Below are positions 42,735 to 52,621 of a stretch of 64,000 bases of DNA, piece after piece (the stretch's first letter is position 1; the number at the start of each line of letters is the position of its first letter). The notes under the pieces were generated by a model. It was not told the origin of the DNA and searched no databases. It saw only the letters and a list, made by a program, of their open reading frames with translations. A program made the position numbers and the translations under genes. The stretch lies in NCBI GenBank assembly GCA_963751615.1, contig CAVVVG010000006.1:434001-498000 (forward strand), given 5' to 3'. The stretch is from Palsa-892 sp963751615 (GTDB lineage: Bacteria > Pseudomonadota > Alphaproteobacteria > Rhizobiales > Xanthobacteraceae).

Positions 42735-44981
42735 TCAGCCAAATTTATTATCTTTGGGAAAACCTTTAGGCGCGAGCCTGCCCGCATCGGCCCGATTGCC
42801 GCGCCAGTCGCCAAGTTCCGCTTTCGAAATTTTGTGCATTCTTCCTGCCGGATCGAGCCAGGTAAGACCATCATCAAGCTTAAAGGTTTTCACATCGGAA
42901 AGACCGCCGTCCTTGAATCGTTGTAGGCGTACGCCCTTGCCACGCCCCATTTCCGGCAAATCGGACAGAGGAAAGATTACCATTTTGCGATTCTCGCCTA
43001 TCGTGGCGACGTGATCGCCTTCGACCATCGCGACGGCCCGCGCCTGATCCGGCGTTTTTAGATTCAGAACTTGCTTGCCCTTGCGCGTATTGGCAACGCA
43101 ATCGTCTTCCTTCACGATAAAACCATTTCCGTTCTTGGAGGCAACAAGCAATTTTCGTCCACCAATGAATGTGGAAGCCTTCACAATTTCCGCCCCTTCC
43201 ATATCGAACATCAGACTGAACGGTTCACCGAAACCACGGCCACCAGGAAGTTTGGAGGCATCGACCATATAGAAGCGGCCATTCGTTGCGAAAACGAGCA
43301 GCTTCGACGTTGTTTCCGCATTGAAACTTAAGGCCAGCTGATCGTCGCCCTTGAAGGTCAAACCCTTCAAATCGGCATTGTGACCCCTGAGTGCACGCAC
43401 CCAGCCCTTTTCGGAAATAACAACCGTAATCGGCTCGCGCTCAATCATTGCCTCAGTCGCGGCCTTCAGGTCGATTTCTTTCGCCTCCTCGAAGCCGGTG
43501 CGGCGGCGGCCCAGTGCCGTCGTCGGCCCGTAGGTCTCGCGCACCTTCTTAATTTCGGTCGCAATCAACTTCCATTGCCGTACAGCCGAGCCCAGCAATT
43601 TTTCAAGTTCTAACTTTTCCTTCTTCAATTCGTCATTTTCCTTGCGGATCTCGAATTCCTCGAGCTTACGCAAATTGCGGAGTCGCATGTCGAGGATCGC
43701 GGCCGCCTGCAAGTCAGTCAACTTGAATCGCTTCATCAGAACAGGCTTCGGCTCGTCCTCCTTTCGAATGATCTTGATGACAAGATCGATGTTGAGATAA
43801 GCGATCAGTAGGCCGCCGAGAATTTCTAGACGATGTTTGATCTCGGCGAGCCGGTGCTTCGATCGGCGCTGCAAAACGTCACGGCGATGATCGATCCATT
43901 CGCGCAGGCATTCGGCGAGCCCCACGACCCGCGGCACCTGCCCGCCCATCAGTACGTTAAGATTCAGCGGAAAACGATTTTCAAATTCGGTGAGCTTGAA
44001 AAGGGATTCCATTAGGACTTTCGGATCAACACCGCGCGAGCGCGGTTCCAACACGATCCGAACTTCCTCGGTTGACTCGTCGCGAATGTCGGCAAGCAAC
44101 GCCAGTTTTTTCTGGGTGATGAGATCCGCAATCCTCTCGATCAGCCGCGACTTTGGCACGAGATAGGGAATCTGCGTAACTACAGCGACCCATGTACCAC
44201 GGCCAGTATCTTCCTTGTGCCAACGCGCCCGCACGCGGAATGAACCGCGCCCAGTGATATAGGCTTCACGGATCGTCGCTTTACCATCGACGATCACGCC
44301 GCCGGTGGGAAAATCCGGACCCTTTACGAATTTTAGCAACTCGCCGGACTTGGCAGAGCGCTTGTCGATCAGATAGAGCGCCGCGTCCAGAAGCTCGGCG
44401 ACATTGTGCGGCGGTATTGAGGTCGCCATGCCGACCGCGATTCCGGTCGCACCGTTGGCGAGCAAATTTGGAAATGCCGCTGGCAACACAACAGGCTCTT
44501 GCGACTGCCCATCGTAATTCGGGCGAAAATTGACCGCGTCCTCGTCGATGCCATCAAGCAGCAGACGCGCGACATCCGTCATTCGCGCTTCAGTGTAACG
44601 GTATGCGGCAGCATTATCGCCGTCGATATTGCCGAAATTGCCCTGCCCCTCGACTAGCGGATAGCGTGAGGAAAAATCCTGCGCGAGGCGCACAAGCGCG
44701 TCGTAAATCGCTTGATCGCCGTGCGGGTGATAGTTACCCATCACGTCGCCGACGATCTTGGCCGACTTTTTGGGCGCAGCACCCGGCTCAAGGCGCAATT
44801 GCCGCATGCCGAAGAGGATTCGGCGATGGACCGGCTTCAGTCCATCGCGCGCATCGGGCAGCGCGCGGTGCATAATTGTCGATAACGCATAGGATAAGTA
44901 GCGCTCTTCTAGCGCATCTTTGAGTTCGACGACCTCAACGCCCCGGCCCTTGTCGCCGGGTGGAATCACTCGTTTGCCCAT
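42735..44981 (-). CDS. parC: DNA topoisomerase IV subunit A
   Basis: 748 residues. Starts with EERYLSYALSTIMHRALPDA; the catalytic Tyr is in the AAYRYTEARMT stretch; GNYHPHGDQAIYDALVRLAQ is present. The C-terminal domain has beta-pinwheel repeats rather than the full GyrA box, so ParC rather than GyrA. It decatenates daughter chromosomes with ParE. Last gene of the block, 39 bases after recO. Confidence 0.95.
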   Translation of the reverse strand: MGKRVIPPGDKGRGVEVVELKDALEERYLSYALSTIMHRALPDARDGLKPVHRRILFGMRQLRLEPGAAPKKSAKIVGDVMGNYHPHGDQAIYDALVRLAQDFSSRYPLVEGQGNFGNIDGDNAAAYRYTEARMTDVARLLLDGIDEDAVNFRPNYDGQSQEPVVLPAAFPNLLANGATGIAVGMATSIPPHNVAELLDAALYLIDKRSAKSGELLKFVKGPDFPTGGVIVDGKATIREAYITGRGSFRVRARWHKEDTGRGTWVAVVTQIPYLVPKSRLIERIADLITQKKLALLADIRDESTEEVRIVLEPRSRGVDPKVLMESLFKLTEFENRFPLNLNVLMGGQVPRVVGLAECLREWIDHRRDVLQRRSKHRLAEIKHRLEILGGLLIAYLNIDLVIKIIRKEDEPKPVLMKRFKLTDLQAAAILDMRLRNLRKLEEFEIRKENDELKKEKLELEKLLGSAVRQWKLIATEIKKVRETYGPTTALGRRRTGFEEAKEIDLKAATEAMIEREPITVVISEKGWVRALRGHNADLKGLTFKGDDQLALSFNAETTSKLLVFATNGRFYMVDASKLPGGRGFGEPFSLMFDMEGAEIVKASTFIGGRKLLVASKNGNGFIVKEDDCVANTRKGKQVLNLKTPDQARAVAMVEGDHVATIGENRKMVIFPLSDLPEMGRGKGVRLQRFKDGGLSDVKTFKLDDGLTWLDPAGRMHKISKAELGDWRGNRADAGRLAPKGFPKDNKFG

Positions 44982-45020
44982 GGAAAAGCGCTATCAGCCG
45001 AACGAGTTGGGAACAAGCCT

Positions 45021-45749
45021 TCAGGCCGCCTGCGCTTCGCGGGCAAGTGTCGCGATCAGGGATGTACGCGCCTCGGGAAACGTCAGTCCGCGCGGCTCCA
45101 ACACATGGCGGGAGAGAAAGAATCCAGTGAGTCGGAAACCTGCCGCGATTTCAGCAGCGGTATGGTTTGCTTCGCCGATCAGGAAGGCCGGAAGCGAAAG
45201 CAACTGCTCCTTCCACGGCTCGCCGGCGGAGCGGCTGACGGCCCTTCCCGATTTCGGCGATACGTAAATAAGGTCAGCTTCCTCGCCGGTCGCGGCACAT
45301 TCCGATAGATCGAGGCCAAAGCCGAGTTCGGCGAGCAGACCCAGTTCGAAACGGACAATAAGCACAGATGCGATGTCCGGCTCGTCAAGATGATCGGAGA
45401 CGGTGACGAGCGCTCGATAAATACCTTCATGCGGGTCACGTTCCGGCAGAAGCCGCAGCAGCGCGGCCAATGTTTGGATACCGTAGCTTGCTGCCGCCGA
45501 AATCATCAGCCGTTCGGCGCGAAACTGCGCACTTTCGATCATGTAGGAGCCGAGATGTTCGTCAAGCCGTGCGCGCCAAGTCGCACGCACACCATTTCCC
45601 GGCTGCAACAGCGGCCGCATCTTATGGGAAGATCCGCCGCGGACGAGACCTAGATGACGGCCATGCATGGCTGTCATCAACTCGACGAGCGCATGTGCCT
45701 CTCCATGACGGCGGACGCCCAGGACGATGCCTTCGTCAGTCCACTCCAT
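45021..45749 (-). CDS. recO: DNA repair protein RecO
   Basis: 242 residues. N-terminal OB fold opening MEWTDEGIVLGVRRHGEAHA and LGLVRGGSSHKMRPLLQPGN; helical C-terminal part with RFELGLLAELGFGLDLSECA, typical of RecO. The second Cys pair of zinc-binding RecO is not present. It loads RecA on SSB-coated gaps with RecR. One base after era, as usual. Confidence 0.94.
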   Translation of the reverse strand: MEWTDEGIVLGVRRHGEAHALVELMTAMHGRHLGLVRGGSSHKMRPLLQPGNGVRATWRARLDEHLGSYMIESAQFRAERLMISAAASYGIQTLAALLRLLPERDPHEGIYRALVTVSDHLDEPDIASVLIVRFELGLLAELGFGLDLSECAATGEEADLIYVSPKSGRAVSRSAGEPWKEQLLSLPAFLIGEANHTAAEIAAGFRLTGFFLSRHVLEPRGLTFPEARTSLIATLAREAQAA

Positions 45750-45750
45750 C

Positions 45751-46671
45751 TCAGTCCTTCGGAAATTCTAGACCCGCCGCACGATAACGCTCTGGCTCGT
45801 CGCTCCAGCCTTCGCGCACTTTCACGTGCAGGAACAGATGTACTTTCTGCTCGATCGCGGCCGCAATTTCCTTGCGCGCATCCATCGAGATCGACTTAAT
45901 CATACGCCCGCCCTCGCCCAGCACAATTTTTTTCTGACCGTCGCGTTCGACATAAACCGTCTGTTCGATCCGCACGGAGCCATCTTTCAGCACCTTCCAC
46001 GAATCAGTTTCGACCGTTGATTGATAGGGTAATTCCTCATGGAGTTTAAGGTAAAGCTTTTCGCGTGTAATTTCGGAGGCCATCATCCGCATCGGTAGAT
46101 CGGTGATTTCGTCCTCAGGGTAATGCCAGGCGCCGCGCGGCATGCTTCCAGCGAAATAATCAAGCACGTCGTCGACCCCATCACCATTTTTCGCCGCGAT
46201 CATGAAAGTGCGTTCGAACGATAGCATATTATTGGCTTGCGCCGTCTGCGCAAGCAATACATCTCGTTGTACCAAATCAATTTTATTGAAAATCAAAATT
46301 TTCTTATGCGGAACTACTTTCAGTTTCTCGACGATTGCGCGAGTTTCTTCGTCGAAACCCTTTTTTGCATCGACCAGCAACGCGATGACATCCGCGTCGA
46401 CAGCGCCCATCAGCGCGGCCGCAACCATTGCACGGTCGAGTCGACGCTTCGGGGCGAAAATTCCAGGTGTATCGATGAAGACCATCTGCGATTTTCCACG
46501 GATCGCGATCCCGCGCACAAGCGCGCGTGTCGTCTGAACCTTCGGGGTAACAATGGAAACTTTCGAACCGACGAGTGCGTTGAGAAGTGTCGATTTTCCT
46601 GTATTCGGGGCGCCAATAAGCGCGATAAAGCCGCAGCGCGCGCCATCATTACTGTCCGACGATTCAGGCAT
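45751..46671 (-). CDS. era: GTPase Era
   Basis: 306 residues. G motifs: GAPNTGKSTLLNALVG, TRALVRGI, DTPGIF, NKIDLV. The C-terminal KH domain includes LGEGGRMIKSISMDARKEIA, binding 16S rRNA. It aids 30S assembly. The rnc stop overlaps its start by eight bases. Confidence 0.96.
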   Translation of the reverse strand: MPESSDSNDGARCGFIALIGAPNTGKSTLLNALVGSKVSIVTPKVQTTRALVRGIAIRGKSQMVFIDTPGIFAPKRRLDRAMVAAALMGAVDADVIALLVDAKKGFDEETRAIVEKLKVVPHKKILIFNKIDLVQRDVLLAQTAQANNMLSFERTFMIAAKNGDGVDDVLDYFAGSMPRGAWHYPEDEITDLPMRMMASEITREKLYLKLHEELPYQSTVETDSWKVLKDGSVRIEQTVYVERDGQKKIVLGEGGRMIKSISMDARKEIAAAIEQKVHLFLHVKVREGWSDEPERYRAAGLEFPKD

Positions 46672-47365
46672 CCGTTTTCACACCGTGACGCTCCAGCATT
46701 GCAAGTGCCGCCGTTTGCTGCGCGTCACGCTTGGTCGGTCCTTCGCCTTCGGCAGCATCCATGCCAGGCAAATCGACAGCGATCTTGAAGACCGGTTGAT
46801 GGTCCGGTCCCTTGCGTTCGATTTGGCGATAGGCGGGCGGCGGGAGGCCACGTGATTGCGCCCATTCCTGTAGACGTGTCTTTGCGTCCCGCAATTGACG
46901 AAGCGGCGATAGCGCTAGGTTGAGCCAATACTTCTCTACAAATTTTGCGGCGCTTTCATAGCCGGCGTCGAGATAGATTGCCCCGATCAAAGCTTCACAA
47001 ACGTCTGCGATGATACTGTTCCTGTTCCGGCCACCAGATTTTATCTCATGCGAACCGAAATAAATATAAGAGCCAAGGTCGAGATCAAGGCCAACCTCGA
47101 CGCAGGTTTCCGCCCGCACCAGATCCGAGAGCCGCTGCGAAAGTTCGCCCTCTTTCGCGCTGGGATATTCACGCAGCAACATATGGGAAATCGCGAGTCC
47201 CAGAACATGATCGCCGAGAAACTCAAGCCGCTGATAGCTGATCTTAGCCTTACTGTGACCGATGGCGCTGACATGGGTTAACGCCTGCACGAGCAAACTT
47301 CTGTCCTTAAAACGGTGCCCGATTTTCAATTCGAGCGAAGCCGGCGCCTTCTTCCGTCGGGTCAT
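46664..47365 (-). CDS. rnc: Ribonuclease III
   Basis: 233 residues. Catalytic signature RLEFLGDHVLGLAISHMLL (ERLEFLGDA type; Gln replaces the first Glu: YQRLEFLGDH) and a C-terminal dsRBD. Cleaves dsRNA, including pre-rRNA. Start at 47365 overlaps the lepB stop by four bases; a longer frame to 47425 is not supported. The Asp and Glu residues for Mg (GDH, EALIGAIY) remain. Confidence 0.95.
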   Translation of the reverse strand: MTRRKKAPASLELKIGHRFKDRSLLVQALTHVSAIGHSKAKISYQRLEFLGDHVLGLAISHMLLREYPSAKEGELSQRLSDLVRAETCVEVGLDLDLGSYIYFGSHEIKSGGRNRNSIIADVCEALIGAIYLDAGYESAAKFVEKYWLNLALSPLRQLRDAKTRLQEWAQSRGLPPPAYRQIERKGPDHQPVFKIAVDLPGMDAAEGEGPTKRDAQQTAALAMLERHGVKTDA

Positions 47366-48114
47366 CGCACGAATGAAAAAATGCGGTTCCACCGCACGGA
47401 CCAGGCCCAGGTCCAGATTTCCCAAGCATGCGTTCCCTCTTCGACCGAAAAGAAAATCATCTGCGCACGCCCAACCAGATTATCGTAAGGCACATAACCG
47501 ACTGCACTCAGCACACGGCTGTCGGTCGAATTGTCACGATTGTCGCCCATCATAAAATAATGCCCCGGTGGCACCTGATAGACGGGCGTATTGTCGTAGA
47601 AACCGTTATCGACAAGATCGAGGGACTCGTAAACGACGCCGTTCGGTAACGTTTCGCGCCAGCGTTTGACGTGTTGTCCACGACCATCGGGATCTTCTGA
47701 GATCCAATCTGCGATCCGTTCGCGTTTCACCGGTGTGCCATTGATGTGAAGCAAGCCGTCGATCATCTGAATACGGTCGCCCGGCAGCCCGATCACGCGC
47801 TTGATATAGTCCACCGAGTCGTCCTTCGGCAGCTTGAACACCACAATATCGCCGCGCTGCGGTTCGCTGCCGAAAATACGACCGGAGAATGGGATGATAG
47901 CAAACGGGAGGGAATAGCGGCTATAGCCATAAGAGTATTTCGAAACGAATAGGTAATCACCGACTAGCAAGGTGGCCTTCATCGAACCCGAAGGGATATT
48001 GAAAGGCTGAAATAGAAACGTACGAATGACGAGCGCGATTAAAAGCGCGTGAAAGCCGACGCGAAGAAATTCTGCGAGGCCACCTTCCTGTTTTTCTTGT
48101 CCAATCAATGCCAT
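47362..48114 (-). CDS. lepB: Signal peptidase I
   Basis: 250 residues. One N-terminal membrane segment (LRVGFHALLIALVIRTFLF), then the Ser nucleophile in NIPSGSMKATLLVGDYLFVS and the Lys in VDYIKRVIGLPGDRI; the GDNRDNSTDSR box is present. It cleaves signal peptides at the periplasmic face. Start at 48114, 73 bases after acpS; the frame upstream to 48168 is not family-like. Confidence 0.95.
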   Translation of the reverse strand: MALIGQEKQEGGLAEFLRVGFHALLIALVIRTFLFQPFNIPSGSMKATLLVGDYLFVSKYSYGYSRYSLPFAIIPFSGRIFGSEPQRGDIVVFKLPKDDSVDYIKRVIGLPGDRIQMIDGLLHINGTPVKRERIADWISEDPDGRGQHVKRWRETLPNGVVYESLDLVDNGFYDNTPVYQVPPGHYFMMGDNRDNSTDSRVLSAVGYVPYDNLVGRAQMIFFSVEEGTHAWEIWTWAWSVRWNRIFSFVR

Positions 48115-48187
48115 GAAAAATTCCGTTTCGCGTCGATCTTTTTGTCCGGGCCCGTATAGCCCGGTCATTAAGGCCGGGCAATGACGC

Positions 48188-48595
48188 TCAAGTCACTGTC
48201 TTCGGCACCGCCGAAATGATCACCAAGGCGTGAGCCATCGGGCCCTCGTCGGTGATGGTAAGGTCGATGCGCACTTCGAAACCTTGCGGTGTCATCACTT
48301 CAAGTCGCTTCAACGCACCGCCCGTAAGCTGCATGGTCGGGCGGCCCGAAGGTAAATTCACGACGCCCATATCCCGCCACCACACGCCACCGCGGATGCC
48401 GGTGCCAAGCGCCTTCGAGCACGCTTCCTTGGCGGCAAAGCGTTTGGCATAGGTTTGCATACGGTTTTTCTTGCGCTCAGCTCGTGACCGCTCGTTATCC
48501 GTGAAGATACGGCCAAGAAAACGCTCACCATGCCGCTCGATCACTTTTTCGATGCGGCGAATATCAGTGATGTCGGAGCCAACACCGAGGATCAT
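48188..48595 (-). CDS. acpS: Holo-[acyl-carrier-protein] synthase
   Basis: 135 residues. GVGSDITDIRRIEKVIERHG and FAAKEACSKALGTGIRGGVW carry the Mg-binding Asp and Glu. It adds phosphopantetheine to ACP. Its start overlaps the pdxJ stop by four bases. Confidence 0.96.
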   Translation of the reverse strand: MILGVGSDITDIRRIEKVIERHGERFLGRIFTDNERSRAERKKNRMQTYAKRFAAKEACSKALGTGIRGGVWWRDMGVVNLPSGRPTMQLTGGALKRLEVMTPQGFEVRIDLTITDEGPMAHALVIISAVPKTVT

Positions 48596-49362
48596 GCCGC
48601 GCGCTGTCGCGCCCGCGCGCGACCCTTATCGATCGCCGCACGCATCGTGCGGATCGTCGATTCGAGGCCAAAGAAAATCGCTTCACCAACAAGATAGTGT
48701 CCAATGTTCAGCTCTACGATCTCCGGCAGCGCCGCTATGGTTTCGGCCGTAGCGAAATTAAGGCCATGTCCGGCGTGCACTTCGAGGCCCAATTGCGCCG
48801 CCTGTGTCGCGGCAAGACGAATGCGTTCGAACTCGTGTTCAGCATCGCGCTCTTTATTTTGCGCAATCGCCTCGCACCACGCGCCGGTATGTAGTTCGAC
48901 GACCGCGGCCTTAATCGTGGCCGCGGCCTCTAGCTGGCGCGGATCGGGCTCGACGAACAGCGAAACGCGCATGCCTGCTTGCGCAAGAAATGAGACCATT
49001 GGTGCAAGCTTTTCTTTTGCGCGCGCGACTTCAAGTCCTCCTTCAGTCGTCCGTTCGGTGCGGTTTTCTGGTACGATACAGACCGCGTGCGGGCACACAT
49101 CAACAGCAATATCCAGCATCTCACGAGTTGCCGCTATTTCGAGATTGAGCGGCGCGGAAATTTCGCTGCGCAGCCTGCGCACATCTTCGTCAGTGATATG
49201 GCGACGATCCTCACGCAAGTGCGCGGTAATGCCGAAGGCACCTGTCACAATCGCTAGCTTTGCCGCGCGCACCGGATCGGGATGATGGCCACCACGCGCG
49301 TTTCGTACGGTTGCGACGTGATCAACATTTACCCCGAGACGGATCGGCTTGACGGACGCCAT
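48592..49362 (-). CDS. pdxJ: Pyridoxine 5'-phosphate synthase
   Basis: 256 residues. TIM barrel beginning RLGVNVDHVATVRNARGG, with MVSFLAQAGMRVSLFVEPDP and VHAGHGLNFATAETIAALPE. It makes PNP from deoxyxylulose phosphate and aminoacetone phosphate. It lies five bases after the rel stop. Confidence 0.96.
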   Translation of the reverse strand: MASVKPIRLGVNVDHVATVRNARGGHHPDPVRAAKLAIVTGAFGITAHLREDRRHITDEDVRRLRSEISAPLNLEIAATREMLDIAVDVCPHAVCIVPENRTERTTEGGLEVARAKEKLAPMVSFLAQAGMRVSLFVEPDPRQLEAAATIKAAVVELHTGAWCEAIAQNKERDAEHEFERIRLAATQAAQLGLEVHAGHGLNFATAETIAALPEIVELNIGHYLVGEAIFFGLESTIRTMRAAIDKGRARARQRAA

Positions 49363-49367
49363 GCGGA

Positions 49368-51621
49368 TTACCCGTTGAATCGTTCGGCTGAAGAAACGAC
49401 AGGCTTGGTGCGCAATTGTGCGACGATCGCATTCAAATGCTTCAGGTCATAAACCCCGAGATCGATAGTGATCTCGGTAAAATCCTGCGATCGCCGCCCC
49501 ATGTGAATATTGTCAATGTTGCCACCATGCTCGCCAATGACTTGGGCGACTTGCGCCAGGGTGCCGGGTGCATTTTTGGCTTGGATTACAAGACGAGCCG
49601 GGTAGCGTGTAGAGGCAACCTCGTCGACATCCCAGCGAACGTCGAGCCAACGCTCGGGCTCGTCATCGAAATCTTTTAGCGCGGGGGATTGGATCGGATA
49701 GATCGTAATGCCTTCACCCGGTGTGAGAATGCCAACAATGCGGTCACCGGGAACGGCACCCCCTTCTGGGGCAAAACGTACCGGTAGCTCGCCGTTAATG
49801 CCGCGGATCGGAATCGCGGAAGGTTTCTGTTCGCTCTTGTGTGTTGTCGCTGTCGCCTCTGAGACCCGGAATACGAAATTTCAAATTCGTGACTCGCGAG
49901 AGCCCGAACCAGCCATCACCGCGCGGCGCTTTTACCGGCGCCTGCCGTTCGCCGCGCCAATCGGGATGAACGGCCTTTACGACGTCATCTGCCTTCAATT
50001 CCCCTCTTCCGACCGCTGCCAATACGTCCTCGACGGATGCCCGTGCAAGACGCGAAAGGGATTTGGTAAGACGTTCGTCGGACCAAGGCTTGGCGGCGCG
50101 CGCAAAGGCACGCTCAACCATCTTGCGGCCGAGCCCGAGATATTGCGCGCGTACGGCGACACGCGTCGCGCGCCGGATGGCAGCACGGGCCTTGCCAGTG
50201 ACAACCAGCGACTCCCAGGCTGCGGGTGGATGTTGCCCCTCGCCACGAATGATCTCGACCTCATCGCCAGTTTGCAGCTCAGAGACGAGCGGTGCGGTCT
50301 TGCCGTTGATTTTGCAGCCGACCGCATTATTGCCGATGTCGGTATGAACCGCATAGGCGAAATCAATCGGCGTCGCCTTGCGCGGGAGCGCGATCAAGCG
50401 GCCCTTTGGCGTGAAACAGAAAACCTGATCATGGAAAAGTTCGAGTTTGGTATGTTCGAGAAACTCTTCTGGGCTTGAGCCCTCGGCGAGAAGCTCGATG
50501 GTTCGCCGCAGCCAGCCATAGGCGCCGGAGTCACGCTCGAGCATTTCAAGTGGCGTTCCGCTACTATCTTTGTAGAGCGCATGCCCCGCAATGCCATATT
50601 CGGCAATCTCATTCATCGCGGGCGTACGGATTTGCAATTCTACGCGCTGACTGCCGGGACCAATAACGGTCGTATGGATCGAGCGGTAATCGTTCTGCTT
50701 AGGTGTCGACACGTAATCTTTGAAGCGGCCCGGCACGAATGCCCATTTTGTATGAACAATACCAACCGCGCGATAGCAATCATCAATTGTCGGTACGATT
50801 ACGCGAAAACCGTAGATATCGGAAAGTTGCTCGAAGCCAATTGCTTTTCTTTCCATTTTTTTCCAGATCGAATAGGCTCGCTTTTCGCGCCCCTTCACCT
50901 TCGCCTTAATCTTTTTCTTTGCTAGCTCTTCAGTGAGCTCCGTTTCAATTTCTTTGATTAATTCCTTGTTTTGTCCGCGGACACTGGCAAGCCGACCTTC
51001 AATCGAACGGTAAGCGTCGGGCGAGAGCTGGCGAAATGCCAGATCCTCTAATTCTTCGCGCATGTCGTGCATACCGATGCGGCCGGCAAGTGGCGCATAG
51101 ATGTCAATTGTTTCCTCGGCGCTCCGGTTGCGTTTTTCCTCAGGTACCCATTTGAGGGTCCGCATATTGTGAAGGCGATCAGCGAGCTTAACGAGCAAGA
51201 CCCGGACGTCGTTCGCGATGGCAAGCAGGAGCTTGCGCAAATTCTCCGCATGCTCCGTATGCTGCGAAACGAGGTCGAGTTTCTTAAGCTTGGTCAGGCC
51301 TTCGACCAGCGCACCGATATCTTTGCCGAACTGCTTGTCGATCTGGCTCCGAGTAGCGCTAGTGTCTTCGATGGTGTCGTGCAGGAGCGCTGCCGCAATC
51401 GTCGCGTCATCAAGCTTGAGGTCGGTCAGTATCGCCGCGACCTCGAGGGGATGCGAAAAATACGGATCGCCCGACGCACGGATCTGTTTGCCGTGTGCCT
51501 TCATCGCGTAAACGAAGGCCCGGTTGAGCAACGCTTCGTCGGTCTGCGGGTTGTAACGGCGAACCCGCTCGACGAGCTCGTATTGTCTCATCATGGGCCC
51601 TTGCCAGGTTTGCTCAGCCAT
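49368..51621 (-). CDS. (p)ppGpp synthetase/hydrolase Rel (apparent +1 frameshift before the ACT domain)
   Basis: About 750 residues if restored. HD hydrolase domain: GDPYFSHPLEVAAILTDLKL and ALLHDTIEDT. Synthetase domain: SDIYGFRVIVPTIDDCYRAV. TGS domain: VFCFTPKGRLIALPRKATPI. After RIPG the reading frame shifts: as given it ends at residue 608 (stop at 49795), but one frame over, KSEQKPSAIPIRGING and the whole ACT domain to HGGNIDNIHMGRRSQDFTEI and a stop at 49368 follow. Dropping one base from the CCC at 49865-49867 restores the gene. Catalytic domains are unaffected; the lost part is regulatory. An internal ATG nine or ten codons in may be the true start. It makes and degrades the stringent-response alarmone. 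Confidence 0.88.
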
Positions 51622-51766
51622 TCCAGGAGCTTACCACGCTTTCTCGAAGCTTGGCCGAATCTGCATTGAAGATTGCATTTTACCTAGAGCAGCATATCGC
51701 GCCGGATTATAGAACGCGCAAGGCTGATTTGGCGTTCCCATTAAGGCTCGATGCCCGCAAAATGAA

Positions 51767-51790
51767 ACGGCCCAGTTTGCACCGGGCCGT
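51767..51790 (-). terminator. Terminator after rpoZ
   Basis: ACGGCCC at 51767-51773 pairs with GGGCCGT at 51784-51790. On the minus strand TTTCATTTT follows. It lies 27 bases after the rpoZ stop and before rel. Confidence 0.7.
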
Positions 51791-51816
51791 CAAATTCTAG
51801 AGATCGTGGCGGAGGG

Positions 51817-52236
51817 TCAGCCCTCTTCCTCGACATCCGGCTCGGCCGGCTGCTCCGGAGGAGGCACCAGGCCCTGCAGGCCGGCAAGCAATTCTTCTTC
51901 TGTCATGCGGTCTTGAGCGACTTCCTTGTCGTCGCTGTCTGCACCCACGGCGATACCCGCAGCAGTCCCAGCCAGCAATGGAACCGCTTCCAACTCCGGT
52001 TCGTCGACTTCGGTGTATTTCTGCAATGAATGGATTAGCTCTTCCTTGAGATCGGCCGCCTCTACGGTCTTATCAGCGATTTCACGCAGCGCCACTACAG
52101 GGTTCTTATCGTTGTCACGATCGACCGTGATCTGCTGACCGGCCGAAATCGTGCGCGCACGATGGCTTGCGAGCAGCACAAGATCAAAACGGTTTTCTAC
52201 CTTATCAATGCAATCCTCAACGGTGACGCGCGCCAT
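51817..52236 (-). CDS. rpoZ: RNA polymerase omega subunit
   Basis: 139 residues. Opening MARVTVEDCIDKVENRFDLV and LLASHRARTISAG are diagnostic. The C-terminal tail is long and acidic, as in Rhizobiales. It helps hold the beta-prime subunit in RNA polymerase; in many bacteria it affects ppGpp response, and rel is next downstream. Confidence 0.95.
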   Translation of the reverse strand: MARVTVEDCIDKVENRFDLVLLASHRARTISAGQQITVDRDNDKNPVVALREIADKTVEAADLKEELIHSLQKYTEVDEPELEAVPLLAGTAAGIAVGADSDDKEVAQDRMTEEELLAGLQGLVPPPEQPAEPDVEEEG

Positions 52237-52621
52237 GAGCGAGGCTCCGGAAACAGGCTATGGGGAATTCTCAGAGCCTATAGCTTGTGTTGCGCCGCAA
52301 TGCAAGCGCTATTGTCTCAATATGCCCCAGTCAGCGCACTGCCCGATCCAATATTCACTGTCGAAATGATCGACATTCGAACGAATCTCATGACAGCAAA
52401 TTATCGCACAGAACTGAAGCGTCCCGGTAAGTTTTATCGTGAAACTGATATTTGCGAAGTTATAATCAAGGTTTGGAAACTACCAGCATGACCGGGGACG
52501 CCCTAAGAGCAAAAAAAGGCTACCAAAACTGAACTCTATAAGATCAACCGCACTTCTGGATGGCGGCATAGCAAAAAATTGAAATTTCTCCAGACTCTTC
52601 GACAAGTGGCCGCAATCAATT
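52237..52621. other. Intergenic stretch, no gene recognised
   Basis: 385 bases between the rpoZ start and the 3' end of the GT41-like gene. A frame on the plus strand is open across it but has no homology, no good ribosome site and overlaps rpoZ. It should carry the rpoZ promoter; no terminator of the GT41 gene was recognised. Confidence 0.5.

Noticed and set aside
48704..49285. 193-codon plus-strand frame
   Set aside because: Antisense to pdxJ; Ser/Arg-rich shadow without family features.
51067..51669. 200-codon plus-strand frame
   Set aside because: Antisense to rel; no homology signal or ribosome site.
52162..52491. 109-codon plus-strand frame across the rpoZ upstream region
   Set aside because: Overlaps rpoZ in antisense, no ribosome site and no recognisable domain.
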